38,062 nucleotides of DNA. Source: Rhodoplanes elegans (GTDB lineage: Bacteria > Pseudomonadota > Alphaproteobacteria > Rhizobiales > Xanthobacteraceae). This document shows positions 9,066-18,122 of the stretch, piece by piece (the stretch's first letter is position 1; every line of letters begins with the position of its first letter). A program made the position numbers and the translations under genes. The stretch spans positions 1-38,062 of the forward strand of contig NZ_NHSK01000145.1 in assembly GCF_016653355.1 (NCBI RefSeq). Direction: 5' to 3'. The notes beneath the pieces are model-generated. The model was given only the letters and a program-made list of their open reading frames with translations, ran no database searches and was not told the origin of the DNA.

Positions 9066-9170
9066 CCGTCACCCTGAGGTGCCCGGCGAAGCCGGGCCTC
9101 GAAGGGCGACGGCCCGGGCGCCTCGGCCGCATCCTTCGAGGCTCGCTGCGCGAGCACCTCAGGATGACGG
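9066..9170. repeat. Interspersed palindromic repeat inside the ABC operon
   Basis: The ends form a long imperfect inverted repeat: CCGTCACCCTGAGGTGC at the left and GCACCTCAGGATGACGG at the right. Inner arms CCTCGAAGG / CCTTCGAGG also pair, as do short hairpins such as CCCGGCGAAGCCGGG. The sequence type (TCACCCTGAGGTGC ... CTCAGGATGACGG) is a familiar intergenic repeat in Bradyrhizobium-like genomes. It lies between the ATPase and second permease genes. Confidence 0.8.
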
Positions 9171-9194
9171 ATCGCGATTCGGGGTAGCCAACCC

Positions 9195-9953
9195 ATGACC
9201 CCGCGCTCGTTCCTCGATCACGTGCCGTCCGGCTTCTCGCTCCTCGTCTGGGCGCTCATCTGGGAGCTGATCGGCCGGTTCGGCGGCGTCGATCTGATCC
9301 CGCCGATGACCGCGATCCTCGCCAAGGCGGTCGAGCTGGTGCAAACCGAGTCGTTCATGAAGGCGCTCGCCGTCACGGCGCAGGCCTTCGGCCTCGGCAT
9401 GGCGCTGGCGATCGTCGTCGGCATCCCGCTCGGCGTGCTGATGGGCGTGTGGCGTCCGGCCGAGCGGCTCATGGACATCTGGGTGAACATCTTCATCAGT
9501 GCGCCGCTCACCGCGCTGGTGCCGGCCCTGATGCCGCTGCTCGGCATCGGCCAGACCACCGTGGTGGCGACCGTCTTCCTGTTCGCCGTCTGGGTGCTGG
9601 TGATCGACACCCAGGCCGGCATCCGACACGTCGGAGGCTCGCTCGTCGACATGGCGCGGCTGTTCGGCGGCACCCGCGCGCAGATTTTCTTCAAGGTGCT
9701 GCTGCCCGGCGCACTGCCCGAGATCCTCACCGGGCTGCGCCTCGCCGTGGTGCGCGGCGTCAAGGGCGTGGTGATCGGCCAGATCATCATCGCGCTGCTC
9801 GGCTTCGGCGAGCTGTTCGAGCTCTACCTCCAGAACTTCCTCATGGAGGAGTTCTGGGCCCTGGTCTTCGTCGTCTTCGCGCTCGCCTTCGTGCTGGTCG
9901 AGCTGGTCGGGATGGTCGAGCGCCGCTTCGATTTCTATGCCGGCTCGCGCTGA
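9195..9953 (+). CDS. ABC transporter permease (NitT/TauT family), second subunit
   Basis: A 252-aa inner-membrane permease with about six spans, starting almost directly with a membrane segment (FSLLVWALIWELIG). The EAA loop reads DMARLFGGTRAQIFFKVLLPGALPEILTGLRLA. It is clearly distinct from the first permease (shorter, no polar N-terminal region), so the transporter carries two different membrane subunits. It is separated from the ATPase by 154 bp occupied by a palindromic repeat, and followed after 30 bp by the amidohydrolase gene on the same strand. Confidence 0.9.
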   Translation: MTPRSFLDHVPSGFSLLVWALIWELIGRFGGVDLIPPMTAILAKAVELVQTESFMKALAVTAQAFGLGMALAIVVGIPLGVLMGVWRPAERLMDIWVNIFISAPLTALVPALMPLLGIGQTTVVATVFLFAVWVLVIDTQAGIRHVGGSLVDMARLFGGTRAQIFFKVLLPGALPEILTGLRLAVVRGVKGVVIGQIIIALLGFGELFELYLQNFLMEEFWALVFVVFALAFVLVELVGMVERRFDFYAGSR

Positions 9954-9983
9954 GCCGTTCCCGCGCTGCTGTCGAGGACCTCA

Positions 9984-11510
9984 ATGAACAACAACACTCC
10001 CATCCTGATCGAGAACGGCCGCGCGCTGCTGCCCGACGGCGACCCGCACCAGGGCGAGCGCTGCGACATTCTCGTCCATGCCGGCGCCATCGCGGAGATC
10101 GGAACGGGGCTGGCGGCGAAGCTGAAAGCGGAGGGCAAAACCTTCGAGACGCTCGACGCCACCGACCGGCTGGTGATCCCGGGCTTCATCAACGCGCACT
10201 ATCACTCGCACGACACGCTCGCCAAGGGCACCATGGACGAGACGCCGCTGGAGACGTGGCGCCTGCTCGCTTTGCCGCCCCAGTATCCCAAGCGGTCGCG
10301 TGCGGAGATCCGCGCCCGCACGCTGATCGGCGCACTCGAATGCCTGCGCTCCGGCATGACCACCGTGCAGGACATGGTCACGCTCTACCCGTTCGATCCC
10401 GAGCATTTCGAGGCGGTGGTCGAGGCCTACGAGGAGATCGGCGTGCGCGCCGTGGTGGCGCTGCAATACGCCGACATCCGCGGCATCGAGACGATCCCGT
10501 TCTGGAAGGAGATCTTCCCGGCCGAGTACCATCCCTATCTCTCGACCGCGGCCGAGCCCGACAAGAAGATCGACCAGCTCGCCTGGTTCGAGGACAACAT
10601 CCTGAAGCAGCAGAAGCCCGACGCGCGCGTCACCTGGGCGCTCGGCCCCTCGGCGCCCGAGCGCTGCACCCGCGCCCTGATCGAGCGCACCGCGGCGCTG
10701 GCGAAGACCTACGACCTCCCGATCTTCACCCACATCTACGAGTCGAAGGGCATGGCCCTGCAGGCCCGGCTCGAATATCCCGACCACGGCGGCTCGCTGA
10801 TCCGGCGGCTCGAGGTCGAGGGCCTGCTCGGGCCGCGCCTCAACCTCGCGCATTCGGTGTGGCTGCTGCCGGACGAGATCGAGATCCTCGCTCGTACCGG
10901 TACCAATGTGGTGATCAACCCGCTCAGCAACACCAAGCTGAAGAGCGGCATCCCGCCAATCCGCGCCCTGCAGGAGGCCGGCGTGTCGATCGCGCTCGGC
11001 TGCGACAACTGCTCGTGCTCGGACGCGCAGAACATGTTCCAGGCCATGAAGCTGTTCGCGCTCCTGGTGCACATCAGCGATCCGGAGCCCGGCCCCGATC
11101 AGTCGAGCCGCGCCTTCGGAGCGGCGACCATGGGCGGCGCGCATGCGATCGCGCGGAACGATCTCGGCCGGATCGCGCCCGGCGCGCGCGCCGACCTCGT
11201 GCTGATCGACCTGAAGGACCCGTCCTACGTGCCGCTCAACAGCGCGACGCGCCAGCTCGTCTACACCGAGGGCGGCCGCGGCGTGGACACCGTGATGGTC
11301 GACGGCCGCGTCGTGATCAGCAACGGCCGCCTCGCCACCATGGACCAGGACGCGCTTCTGGAGGAGGTGATGGCCGTGGTGCCGCAGTTCCGCGAGGACT
11401 TCGCCACCATCGCGGCGCGCGTCGAGACGCTGAAGCCGTGGATCGCACAGGCGCACCGAAAGATCTGGGCCGCCGATGTCGGCACCAACCGGCTGTTCAC
11501 GGGCCGCTGA
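9984..11510 (+). CDS. Amidohydrolase, nucleoside/nucleobase-deaminase-like
   Basis: A 508-aa metal-dependent hydrolase of the amidohydrolase superfamily (MtaD/SAH-deaminase and guanine-deaminase branch). The metal ligands are visible in order: His72 and His74 in NAHYHSHD, His250 with Glu253 in THIYES, His290 in NLAHSVW and Asp341 in LGCDNCSCSD. The C-terminus has the usual LGRIAPGARADLVLIDL segment. Members convert an amino group on a ring, or a related amide, to carbonyl plus ammonia. GAGGA lies just upstream of the ATG. Its place between a transporter and a molybdenum hydroxylase suggests deamination of an imported N-heterocycle. The exact substrate is unknown; the motif after the catalytic Asp (NCSCSD) differs from the usual GAASNN of MtaD. 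Confidence 0.85.
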   Translation: MNNNTPILIENGRALLPDGDPHQGERCDILVHAGAIAEIGTGLAAKLKAEGKTFETLDATDRLVIPGFINAHYHSHDTLAKGTMDETPLETWRLLALPPQYPKRSRAEIRARTLIGALECLRSGMTTVQDMVTLYPFDPEHFEAVVEAYEEIGVRAVVALQYADIRGIETIPFWKEIFPAEYHPYLSTAAEPDKKIDQLAWFEDNILKQQKPDARVTWALGPSAPERCTRALIERTAALAKTYDLPIFTHIYESKGMALQARLEYPDHGGSLIRRLEVEGLLGPRLNLAHSVWLLPDEIEILARTGTNVVINPLSNTKLKSGIPPIRALQEAGVSIALGCDNCSCSDAQNMFQAMKLFALLVHISDPEPGPDQSSRAFGAATMGGAHAIARNDLGRIAPGARADLVLIDLKDPSYVPLNSATRQLVYTEGGRGVDTVMVDGRVVISNGRLATMDQDALLEEVMAVVPQFREDFATIAARVETLKPWIAQAHRKIWAADVGTNRLFTGR

Positions 11511-11532
11511 TGGGCGCTGACGGGCACACACG

Positions 11533-12405
11533 ATGAAGCTCGCCGAGGTCGATTACGTGCGCGCCGAGACGGTCGCGCACGCGCTCGCGCTGCTCGCCGA
11601 GACCGACGTCGACAGCAAGATCCTCGCCGGCGGCCAGAGCCTGATGCCGCTGCTCGCCATGCGGCTCGCCGGGCCGCAGCGGCTGATCGACATCGGCCGC
11701 ATCGCCGGGCTCGACCGGCTGGAGGTCGTCGGAGACCGGCTGGTGATCGGCGGGCTCGTCCGTCATCACCGTATCGCCACCGACCCGCTGGTCGCACGGG
11801 CCGCGCCGCTGCTCGCCGCCGCGGCCCCGCATGTCGCGCATCCGGCGATCCGCAACCGCGGCACGTTTGCAGGCTCGCTCGCCCATGCCGATCCGGCGGC
11901 CGAATTCCCGGCCTGCGCCCTGGCGCTCGGCGCCGAGATCACGCTGGCGTCGGCCGCCGGCACCCGCACGGTCGCGGCGGACGACTTTTTCGAGGGCCTG
12001 TATCAGACCGCCGTTAGGCCCGACGAGCTTCTGATCGAGGTCTCGGTGCCGGTCGAGACCCCTGCGTCGCGCTTCGCTTTCGTCGAGTTCGCGCGGCGCA
12101 GCGGCGACTATGCGCTCGCCGGCCTTGCCGCGGCAGCGCGCGCCGAGGGGGATCGCCTGACGGACCTTCGCCTCGCCTTCTTCGGCATCGGCGACACGCC
12201 GGTGCCGGCGCCCGAGGCGGCCACGATCCTGTCGTCCGGTCCGATCGATGACGCACTGATAGAGCAAGCCGTCGACTCCCTCGCGCCGCTGGAGGTGCGC
12301 GACAGCGCCACGGCGGGTGAAAAGTACCGACGCCACCTCGCCGGCGTCGCGCTGCGCCGCGCCGCCGCCGCGCTCGCCCGCCCGGAGGCGGCCGCATGCC
12401 GATGA
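11533..12405 (+). CDS. Molybdenum hydroxylase FAD subunit (CoxM/XdhB-like)
   Basis: A 290-aa FAD-binding subunit of a three-protein xanthine-dehydrogenase-family hydroxylase. The two flavin-binding signatures are present: AGGQSLMPLL (32-41) and the stretch IRNRGTFAGS followed by LAHADPAAE (106-124). The C-terminal CO-dehydrogenase-flavoprotein domain is also recognisable. It passes electrons from the iron-sulfur subunit to its acceptor. The gene begins 22 bp after the amidohydrolase stop and overlaps the start of the 2Fe-2S subunit gene by 10 bases, so the three are one transcription unit in order M-S-L. Confidence 0.92.
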   Translation: MKLAEVDYVRAETVAHALALLAETDVDSKILAGGQSLMPLLAMRLAGPQRLIDIGRIAGLDRLEVVGDRLVIGGLVRHHRIATDPLVARAAPLLAAAAPHVAHPAIRNRGTFAGSLAHADPAAEFPACALALGAEITLASAAGTRTVAADDFFEGLYQTAVRPDELLIEVSVPVETPASRFAFVEFARRSGDYALAGLAAAARAEGDRLTDLRLAFFGIGDTPVPAPEAATILSSGPIDDALIEQAVDSLAPLEVRDSATAGEKYRRHLAGVALRRAAAALARPEAAACR

Positions 12406-12875
12406 TCACCATCGCCTGCACGATCAACGACGAGCTTGTCGAAGCGACCGTGTCGACACGCGAAACGCTCGCGGATTTCCTACGCGACAAACTCGCCCTC
12501 ACGGCCACGCACGTAGGCTGCGAGCACGGCGTCTGCGGCGCCTGCACGATTCTCGTGGACGGACGCACCGCGCGGGCCTGCCTGATGCTCGCGGCGCAAG
12601 CCGACGGCGCCGTGATCGAGACGCTCGAAGGCGCATCGCGAAACGGCCGGCTCGCCGCGCTCCAGAAGGCCTTTCACGATCACGCGGCGCTCCAATGCGG
12701 CTTCTGCACGCCCGGCATGCTGTTCACGGCCGCGGAGCTCTTGGACAATAACCCCGCACCGTCGCGTGAAGAGATCAGAGAGGCGCTGTCGGGAAATCTC
12801 TGCCGCTGCACCGGCTATCAGGCGATCGTCGACGCGATCGAGGCGGTGGGGAAGAGCGAGGGAGGTGGCGCTTGA
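12396..12875 (+). CDS. Molybdenum hydroxylase 2Fe-2S subunit (CoxS/XdhC-like)
   Basis: A 159-aa iron-sulfur subunit of usual length. The plant-ferredoxin-type cluster ligands are Cys42, Cys47, Cys50 and Cys62 (GCEHGVCGAC ... ACL). The second cluster is held by CGFC (101, 104) and CRC (136, 138). It relays electrons from the molybdenum site to FAD. The start ATG 12396 overlaps the end of the FAD-subunit gene; ATG 12402 is an alternative. The large-subunit gene follows after 139 bp that contain a palindromic repeat. Confidence 0.94.
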   Translation: MPMITIACTINDELVEATVSTRETLADFLRDKLALTATHVGCEHGVCGACTILVDGRTARACLMLAAQADGAVIETLEGASRNGRLAALQKAFHDHAALQCGFCTPGMLFTAAELLDNNPAPSREEIREALSGNLCRCTGYQAIVDAIEAVGKSEGGGA

Positions 12876-12898
12876 CGATGTCGGCAGCACTCTCTCGG

Positions 12899-12992
12899 CC
12901 GTCATGCCCGGCCTTGTGCCGGGCATCCACGACCTTGCTGCGTGGATGGGATGAAAGTGGGTGGATGGCCGGGACGAGCCCGGCCATGACGA
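12899..12992. repeat. Interspersed palindromic repeat between hydroxylase subunits
   Basis: Left part GTCATGCCCGGC...GCCGGGCATCCACG and right part CGTGGATG...ATGGCCGGG...CCCGGCCATGACG form nested inverted repeats. The outer ends CGTCATG / CATGACG pair. This CGTCATGCCCGGC type is widespread between genes in Hyphomicrobiales. It separates the 2Fe-2S and Mo-subunit genes. Confidence 0.78.
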
Positions 12993-13014
12993 TGGGGATG
13001 GTCGGAGCCGTGGC

Positions 13015-15372
13015 ATGCTGACCGAAAGCATCCTCCCCGCCCCCATCGGCGAGAGGGTCCCGCACCGGCGCACCTGGCGGCTGCTGCACGGGCGCGGGCA
13101 CTATGTCGCCGACGTGAAGATTCCCGGCATGCTGCACGCGGCGTTCGTGCGCTCGCCGCACGGGCATGCGCGCATCGATGCGATCGACACGACCTCCGCG
13201 AAAGCTCTGCCGGGCGTCGTCGCCGTCTTCACCGGGGCCGACATCGCGGCCGTGTGCAAGCCGTGGCGCGGCGTGCACGGGCTGTTCCCGAGCCTCAACG
13301 CACCGCTCCAGCACGCGCTCGCGATCGACACGGCGCGCTTCGCCGGCGAGCCGGTGGCGCTCGTCGTGGCGACGAGCCGCGCCGTCGCCGAGGACGCCGC
13401 CGCCCTGATCACGATCGACTGGACGCCGCTGCCGGCCGTCGCCGACCCACAGGCTGCGCGCGACGGCGCCGATCTGATTCATCCCACGCTCGGCAGTAAT
13501 GTCTGTCTGGTTCAGAGCCAGGCGAGCGGCGACGTCGACGCCGCCTTCGCCGGCGCTGCTGTTGTGGCGGAGGAGACGTTCCGGTTCGGCCGCCACACCG
13601 GCGTGCCGATCGAGGCGCGCGGCCTGATCGCCGAGTTCGATCCGACCGAGCGGCGGCTCACCGTGCATCACTCGCACCAGTGCCCGCACCAGATGCAGAA
13701 CGACTTCGCCGTGCTGCTCGGCCTCGCCGAGCACCGCGTGCGGGTGATCGCGCCCGACATCGGCGGCGGCTTCGGCATCAAGCAGCAACTCTACGGCGAC
13801 GAGATCGCCGTGTGTGCCGCATCGATGCTGCTCGGCCGACCGGTGGCATGGACGGCCGACCGACTGGAATCCTTCGCGGCCGACATCCATGCACGCGAGC
13901 ATGTGGTCACGGGCCGCGTCGCGCTGTCGGACGACGGCGCCATCCTCGCCTTCGACGTCGACGACCTGCACGCCATCGGTCCCTACTCGCAGTTTCCGCG
14001 CTCCAGCGCCGGCGAGGGCCGCGCCGTGGTGGCGCAGACCGGCGCTCCTTACAAGTTCGACGCGATCCGGGCGCGCGCCACCGCGGTGTTCCAGAACAAG
14101 GGCATGTCGGGGCACTATCGCGGCGTCGGCCAGCCGATCGCCTGCGCCGTCACCGAGGTCCTGCTCGACCACGCCGCGCGAAAAGCCGGGCTCGATCCCA
14201 TCGCGATGCGCCGACGCAATCTTCTGCGCGGCTCCGATCTGCCCTATGCGGCGCCGACCGGCGTCACCTATACGCGCCTCGCCTTCGAGGAGTGCTTTTC
14301 GGCGCTCGACACGCATCTCGACATCGCCGCGCTCCAGGCGGAGTGCGCCGCGGCGCGCGCGCAGGGGCGCCTGCGCGGGCTCGGCCTCGCCTGCTTCGTC
14401 GAGATGACGGCGCGCGGCTCCGGCTTCTACGGCGCTGGCGGCGTCGCCGTGTCGAGCCGCGACGGCTGCACGCTGCGGCTCGAGCCGACCGGCGGCCTCC
14501 GCGCACTCTCCAGCATCACCGAGCAGGGCCAGGGCGCCGAGACCGGTGTGCTGCAGGTGATCGCGGCGGCCGTCGGCGTGCCACTCGACGCGGTCGAGAT
14601 GATCACGGGCGACACCGCGACGAGCTTCCACGGCGGCGGCACCTGGGGCTCGCGCTGCATGGCGATCGGCGGCGAGGCGGCATGGCGGGCCGGCCGCGCG
14701 CTACGGGCCGAGATTCTCGACATCGCAGCCCGCCTGCTGCAGGCCCACGCCGCGTCGCTCGACATCCGCGACGGCGCCGTGGTCGAGCTCGCGAGCGGCG
14801 CGGTGCGATTCACGCTCGCCGAGATCGGCGCCATCGGCCACTTCCGCCCGCACGAGGTGCCGGGCGCGCAGCCGCAGCTGGTGGCCTCCGCCAGCTGGGG
14901 CAGCGACGCACCCTTCCGGCCCGGCTGTGGGCTTCAGCTCGCGGTGGTCGAGATCGATCCGGACATCGGCTCCGTGCGGCTCGAGCGCTTCGTCGTCGTG
15001 CACGAATGCGGGCTAGTGGTGAACCCGCTGCTGGTCGACGAGCAGATTCGCGGCGGCGTCGTGCAGGGCCTCGGGGCGGCGCTGTTCGAGGAGCTCCTGT
15101 ACGATTCCGACGGCCAGCTTCTGGTCGGCAGCCTCGCCGATTATCTGGTGCCCACCGCGCCCGAACTGTGCGACATCGAGCTGGTCCACGCTCACGGGCC
15201 GGCACAAGGCACCGGCGATCTCGGCATCGCCGGCGTCGGCGAGGCCGGCACCACCGGCGCCTCGGCCGCGGTGCTATGCGCCGTCAACGACGCGCTCTCG
15301 GGCCGCGGCGTCACGCTCGCGCAGATCCCCTGCACGCCGGAGCGCATCCTCACAGCCCTCGGCGTGATCTGA
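13015..15372 (+). CDS. Molybdenum hydroxylase large (molybdopterin) subunit, XdhA/CoxL-like
   Basis: A 785-aa catalytic subunit that would bind the molybdenum-pterin cofactor and hydroxylate a carbon next to a ring nitrogen or an aldehyde. Cofactor loops are visible: DIGGGFGIKQQ (248-258), HYRGVGQP (367-374) with the substrate-orienting Arg369 retained, and GEAGTTGA with the presumed catalytic Glu743. The CO-dehydrogenase-specific loop AYRCSFR is absent, so this is not a true CO dehydrogenase. The start ATG 13015 has GGAG 8 bases upstream; the frame is open back through the palindromic repeat, but that part is not protein-like. The gene ends only 6 bp from the convergent flgL stop, with no visible terminator. 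Confidence 0.92.
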   Translation: MLTESILPAPIGERVPHRRTWRLLHGRGHYVADVKIPGMLHAAFVRSPHGHARIDAIDTTSAKALPGVVAVFTGADIAAVCKPWRGVHGLFPSLNAPLQHALAIDTARFAGEPVALVVATSRAVAEDAAALITIDWTPLPAVADPQAARDGADLIHPTLGSNVCLVQSQASGDVDAAFAGAAVVAEETFRFGRHTGVPIEARGLIAEFDPTERRLTVHHSHQCPHQMQNDFAVLLGLAEHRVRVIAPDIGGGFGIKQQLYGDEIAVCAASMLLGRPVAWTADRLESFAADIHAREHVVTGRVALSDDGAILAFDVDDLHAIGPYSQFPRSSAGEGRAVVAQTGAPYKFDAIRARATAVFQNKGMSGHYRGVGQPIACAVTEVLLDHAARKAGLDPIAMRRRNLLRGSDLPYAAPTGVTYTRLAFEECFSALDTHLDIAALQAECAAARAQGRLRGLGLACFVEMTARGSGFYGAGGVAVSSRDGCTLRLEPTGGLRALSSITEQGQGAETGVLQVIAAAVGVPLDAVEMITGDTATSFHGGGTWGSRCMAIGGEAAWRAGRALRAEILDIAARLLQAHAASLDIRDGAVVELASGAVRFTLAEIGAIGHFRPHEVPGAQPQLVASASWGSDAPFRPGCGLQLAVVEIDPDIGSVRLERFVVVHECGLVVNPLLVDEQIRGGVVQGLGAALFEELLYDSDGQLLVGSLADYLVPTAPELCDIELVHAHGPAQGTGDLGIAGVGEAGTTGASAAVLCAVNDALSGRGVTLAQIPCTPERILTALGVI

Positions 15373-15378
15373 ACCGCG

Positions 15379-16305
15379 TCATTTCAGATAGTCGGCCAAG
15401 CTGAGGCTCTGAATCTTGGCGATCGCCGCGTAGGCCGCCTCGAGCTGCGTCTGGCGAGTCGCGAGCTCGGCTGCCACGGCGGCGATGTCGGCGTCGGTCA
15501 GGGTCGATTCCAGTGCGGTCGCCTGCTCCTGGAACGACTCCTGCATCGCGATCGCGCTCTCCAGCCGGTTGGCGTCGATCGACAGCTTGGTCTGAATGGT
15601 CGAGACGCCGTCCAGAGCCTCCTGGGTGAGGGTCAGCACCTCGTCGAGCGTGGCGGAGTCGAGGCTCGTCGTCCCGCTCGGCAGATTCGCCATGATGCTG
15701 AAGGCGCGCAGCGCCTTCTCGAACGCCGGCGCGTCGGCCGTGACGCCGTACTCCACCACCCGCTCGGTGCTGACCCGGACCGAGGCGATCTCGTCGTCGC
15801 CCTTGTAGTAGTCGGTGGAGGCGCTGCTCGGGACGCTCTGGGCCGGATAGCTGTCGAGATCGACCGGCACGGTTCCGGTCATGCCGCCGGCGAAGAGATA
15901 GCGGCCCTCGTACTGGGTGTTGAGCTGCGCCGCGAACTCCTCGAGATACGCCGCCATCGAGGATTTCAGGGTCTCGAGCGTGCCGTCGTCGAGCGCACCG
16001 CCTTCGGTCGCGCCGGTGATGGCGCTCTGCAGGATGGTGAGCAGATCCGTCATCTCGGTCATCGCCGAGTACATGATCTCGATGCGGCTGCCGGCGCTGG
16101 TCGCCGAGTCCGCATAGGCCTTCGACTGGGTGATGGCGGTCTGCAGCTCCAGCACACGGCGGCTGTCCGAACCGAGGCCGCCGAAGTCGGTCGAGATCTC
16201 GCCCGAGGCTTGCTGGAGCATCAGCTCGGCGTTTCGCGCCTGGGTGCGCAGCGCGGACTCGATCATCTTCGAGCTGAGCGCGAAGGTGGCGACGCGACCG
16301 ATCAT
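15379..16305 (-). CDS. flgL: Flagellar hook-filament junction protein FlgL
   Basis: A 308-aa protein (HAP3) that connects hook to filament through FlgK. The N-terminal helix (MIGRVATFALSSKMIESALR) and the helical C-terminus resemble flagellin ends, and YLFAGG (136-141) is the common FlgL/flagellin turn. A small Ser/Ser/Ala-rich domain lies between. The start ATG 16305 is preceded by GGAGG. It is the last gene of the minus-strand flagellar block, 15 bp after flgK. Length is typical for alphaproteobacterial FlgL. Confidence 0.88.
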   Translation of the reverse strand: MIGRVATFALSSKMIESALRTQARNAELMLQQASGEISTDFGGLGSDSRRVLELQTAITQSKAYADSATSAGSRIEIMYSAMTEMTDLLTILQSAITGATEGGALDDGTLETLKSSMAAYLEEFAAQLNTQYEGRYLFAGGMTGTVPVDLDSYPAQSVPSSASTDYYKGDDEIASVRVSTERVVEYGVTADAPAFEKALRAFSIMANLPSGTTSLDSATLDEVLTLTQEALDGVSTIQTKLSIDANRLESAIAMQESFQEQATALESTLTDADIAAVAAELATRQTQLEAAYAAIAKIQSLSLADYLK

Positions 16306-16320
16306 GATCGAACCTCCGGT

Positions 16321-18093
16321 TCAGGCGGACTGAACCATCTCGAGCAGCGTCGAGAACAGCTCGTTGACGATGGACATGATCTGGGCCGCCGCCTCGTACT
16401 GGGTCTGCAGCTCGCTCAGGAGATTCGTTTCCTCGTCGACATTGACGCCCGACTTCGACGCGATGGCGTCGGTGACGCTGCTCTGCAGCGTGGTCGCGGT
16501 CTCGAGCTCCGACTCGGCGCCCGCATAGACGGTGGCGACGGCGCCCACCACCTCGGCCGCGTAGCCCGCCAAGGTGGCCGTGGTGCTGCCCAGATTGCCG
16601 GCGGCGCCGAACGAGTGGCTCGTCTCGAAGACGTCGAGCAACGCGTCCGCGATGGTGCCGGATCCGGCGGCCACCACGGTGGCGCCGCTCGTGAGCGTCG
16701 CCGAGGTATCGAGCGACGAGACCGCGAGAAGCGAGTTGTTCGCCAGGATGTCGGACCGCACCACGAAGTCGGAGGCGCCGGTCGCGCGGACGAGATCGTT
16801 GAGGCCGAGAAAGCTGGACAGCCCCTCGGCGTCGGCGCCGACCGCGCTGTCCATCTGGTTGACGGCGACGCCGTAGCTCGCGTTCTCGGTCGCCACCACG
16901 AGGTGCCCGGAGGCGTCGAGGCTCGCGGTCAGCCCGTCGACGGCGTCGATCGCGGCGACGAGATCGTTCACGGTCGCGACGGTGGAGAGGTCGATGTCCT
17001 GATAGGAGACGAGCGCCCCGTCCTCGTCCACCACGGCGAAACGCGCCATGCCGGTGGCGGACAGCGCGTCCGTGCCGGCGAGGACGGCGGAGCCGGTCAG
17101 CGTCGCCGGCGCCGGCAGCGCCGTCCCGTCGTTGTGCACGGCATTGAGCGCGTCGGCGAGCTCCACCGCGAGGGTGTCGAGATCGAGCTGGGCGTCGGGG
17201 AGGACCTCGTCCCGGAGCTCGATCAGCGCGCCGACGCTGCCGCTCGTGATCTGCGACGTGATGTCGACGCCTTCCACCATGATGCCGGAGAAGCCGCTCG
17301 GCGTCGTCCCGGTGTAGACGGTGTCGGATGTCACGGTCGCGGCGCTCTCGTAGGAGAGCGCGTGCACGGCGCTGTCGAGCAGCACCTTGCCGCCGCTCGA
17401 ATAGACATGAACCTGGTTGCTGGAATTGACGAACCAGGTGACGTTCATCAGCTCGCCGAGCGATCCGAGCGCGGTGTTGCGCTGGTCCTCGAGGTCGCTG
17501 ATGTCGGCGCCGCTCGCCTGCGCGCTGGCGATCCGCTCGTTGAGCGAATCGATCGTCCCGAGCAGCGTGTTGATCTCGTCGACCGAGGTCTCGATCTGGT
17601 CGTCGGCATCGGCCCGGAGAGACTGGATCGAGCGCGACGTCGTGCGGAGCTGCGCCGCCAGGCTGTCGAGCGAATCCACCACCTGGGCCTGGAGGGTCGC
17701 GCTCTCGGGCGTGTCGGCGAGCTCGGTCAGGGCCGCCGCCAGGTCGGCGATCGCATTGGCGATCGAGGTGCCGGCGGTCGTGTCGCCGTCGTCCGTGGTG
17801 GCGCCGTACGCGTCCTGCAGGAGGCTCGTATACTCCTCCATCGTGGTCGCGGCGCCGTGCCGGGACTGGGCCTCGACCAGCGAGCCGAGCAGCATCTTCG
17901 AGACCGAGCTGGAGATCGCCGTGATCTCGACCCCGGTTCCGACCCCCGCCGTCACCAGGGTCGACTGGGTCGCGGTCTTGCGGCTGTAGCCGGTCGTGTC
18001 GGCATTGGCGATGTTGGTCGAGGCGACGCTGATCCGCGTCTGGGCGGTCAGGAGCGAGCTGAGCGCGATGCTGCGCGTGGCGGCGAGCGACAT
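16321..18093 (-). CDS. flgK: Flagellar hook-associated protein FlgK
   Basis: A 590-aa HAP1. The N-terminal rod/hook signature NIANADTTGYSR is at residues 27-38, a long helical region lies around 140-220, and the C-terminus shows the paired helix ending FSTLLEMVQSA that packs against the N-terminus in the assembled filament. It is exported through the flagellar type III apparatus, so no Sec signal is expected. ATG 18093, with GGGAG upstream, was chosen over the in-frame codon at 18147 because translation then begins MSLAATRSIALSS, the usual FlgK start. It is preceded by the FlgN-like chaperone gene. Confidence 0.93.
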   Translation of the reverse strand: MSLAATRSIALSSLLTAQTRISVASTNIANADTTGYSRKTATQSTLVTAGVGTGVEITAISSSVSKMLLGSLVEAQSRHGAATTMEEYTSLLQDAYGATTDDGDTTAGTSIANAIADLAAALTELADTPESATLQAQVVDSLDSLAAQLRTTSRSIQSLRADADDQIETSVDEINTLLGTIDSLNERIASAQASGADISDLEDQRNTALGSLGELMNVTWFVNSSNQVHVYSSGGKVLLDSAVHALSYESAATVTSDTVYTGTTPSGFSGIMVEGVDITSQITSGSVGALIELRDEVLPDAQLDLDTLAVELADALNAVHNDGTALPAPATLTGSAVLAGTDALSATGMARFAVVDEDGALVSYQDIDLSTVATVNDLVAAIDAVDGLTASLDASGHLVVATENASYGVAVNQMDSAVGADAEGLSSFLGLNDLVRATGASDFVVRSDILANNSLLAVSSLDTSATLTSGATVVAAGSGTIADALLDVFETSHSFGAAGNLGSTTATLAGYAAEVVGAVATVYAGAESELETATTLQSSVTDAIASKSGVNVDEETNLLSELQTQYEAAAQIMSIVNELFSTLLEMVQSA

Positions 18094-18122
18094 GGTCCGT
18101 CTCCCGGTTGCCGGGGGCCTGC

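Noticed and set aside
12775-14631. 618-codon minus-strand frame over the hydroxylase genes
   Set aside because: It is antisense to clear 2Fe-2S and Mo-subunit genes, with low-complexity composition and no motifs.
13015-15372. Annotation as carbon monoxide dehydrogenase large subunit
   Set aside because: The CO-dehydrogenase active-site loop AYRCSFR is missing; HYRGVGQP is present instead, which fits other hydroxylases.
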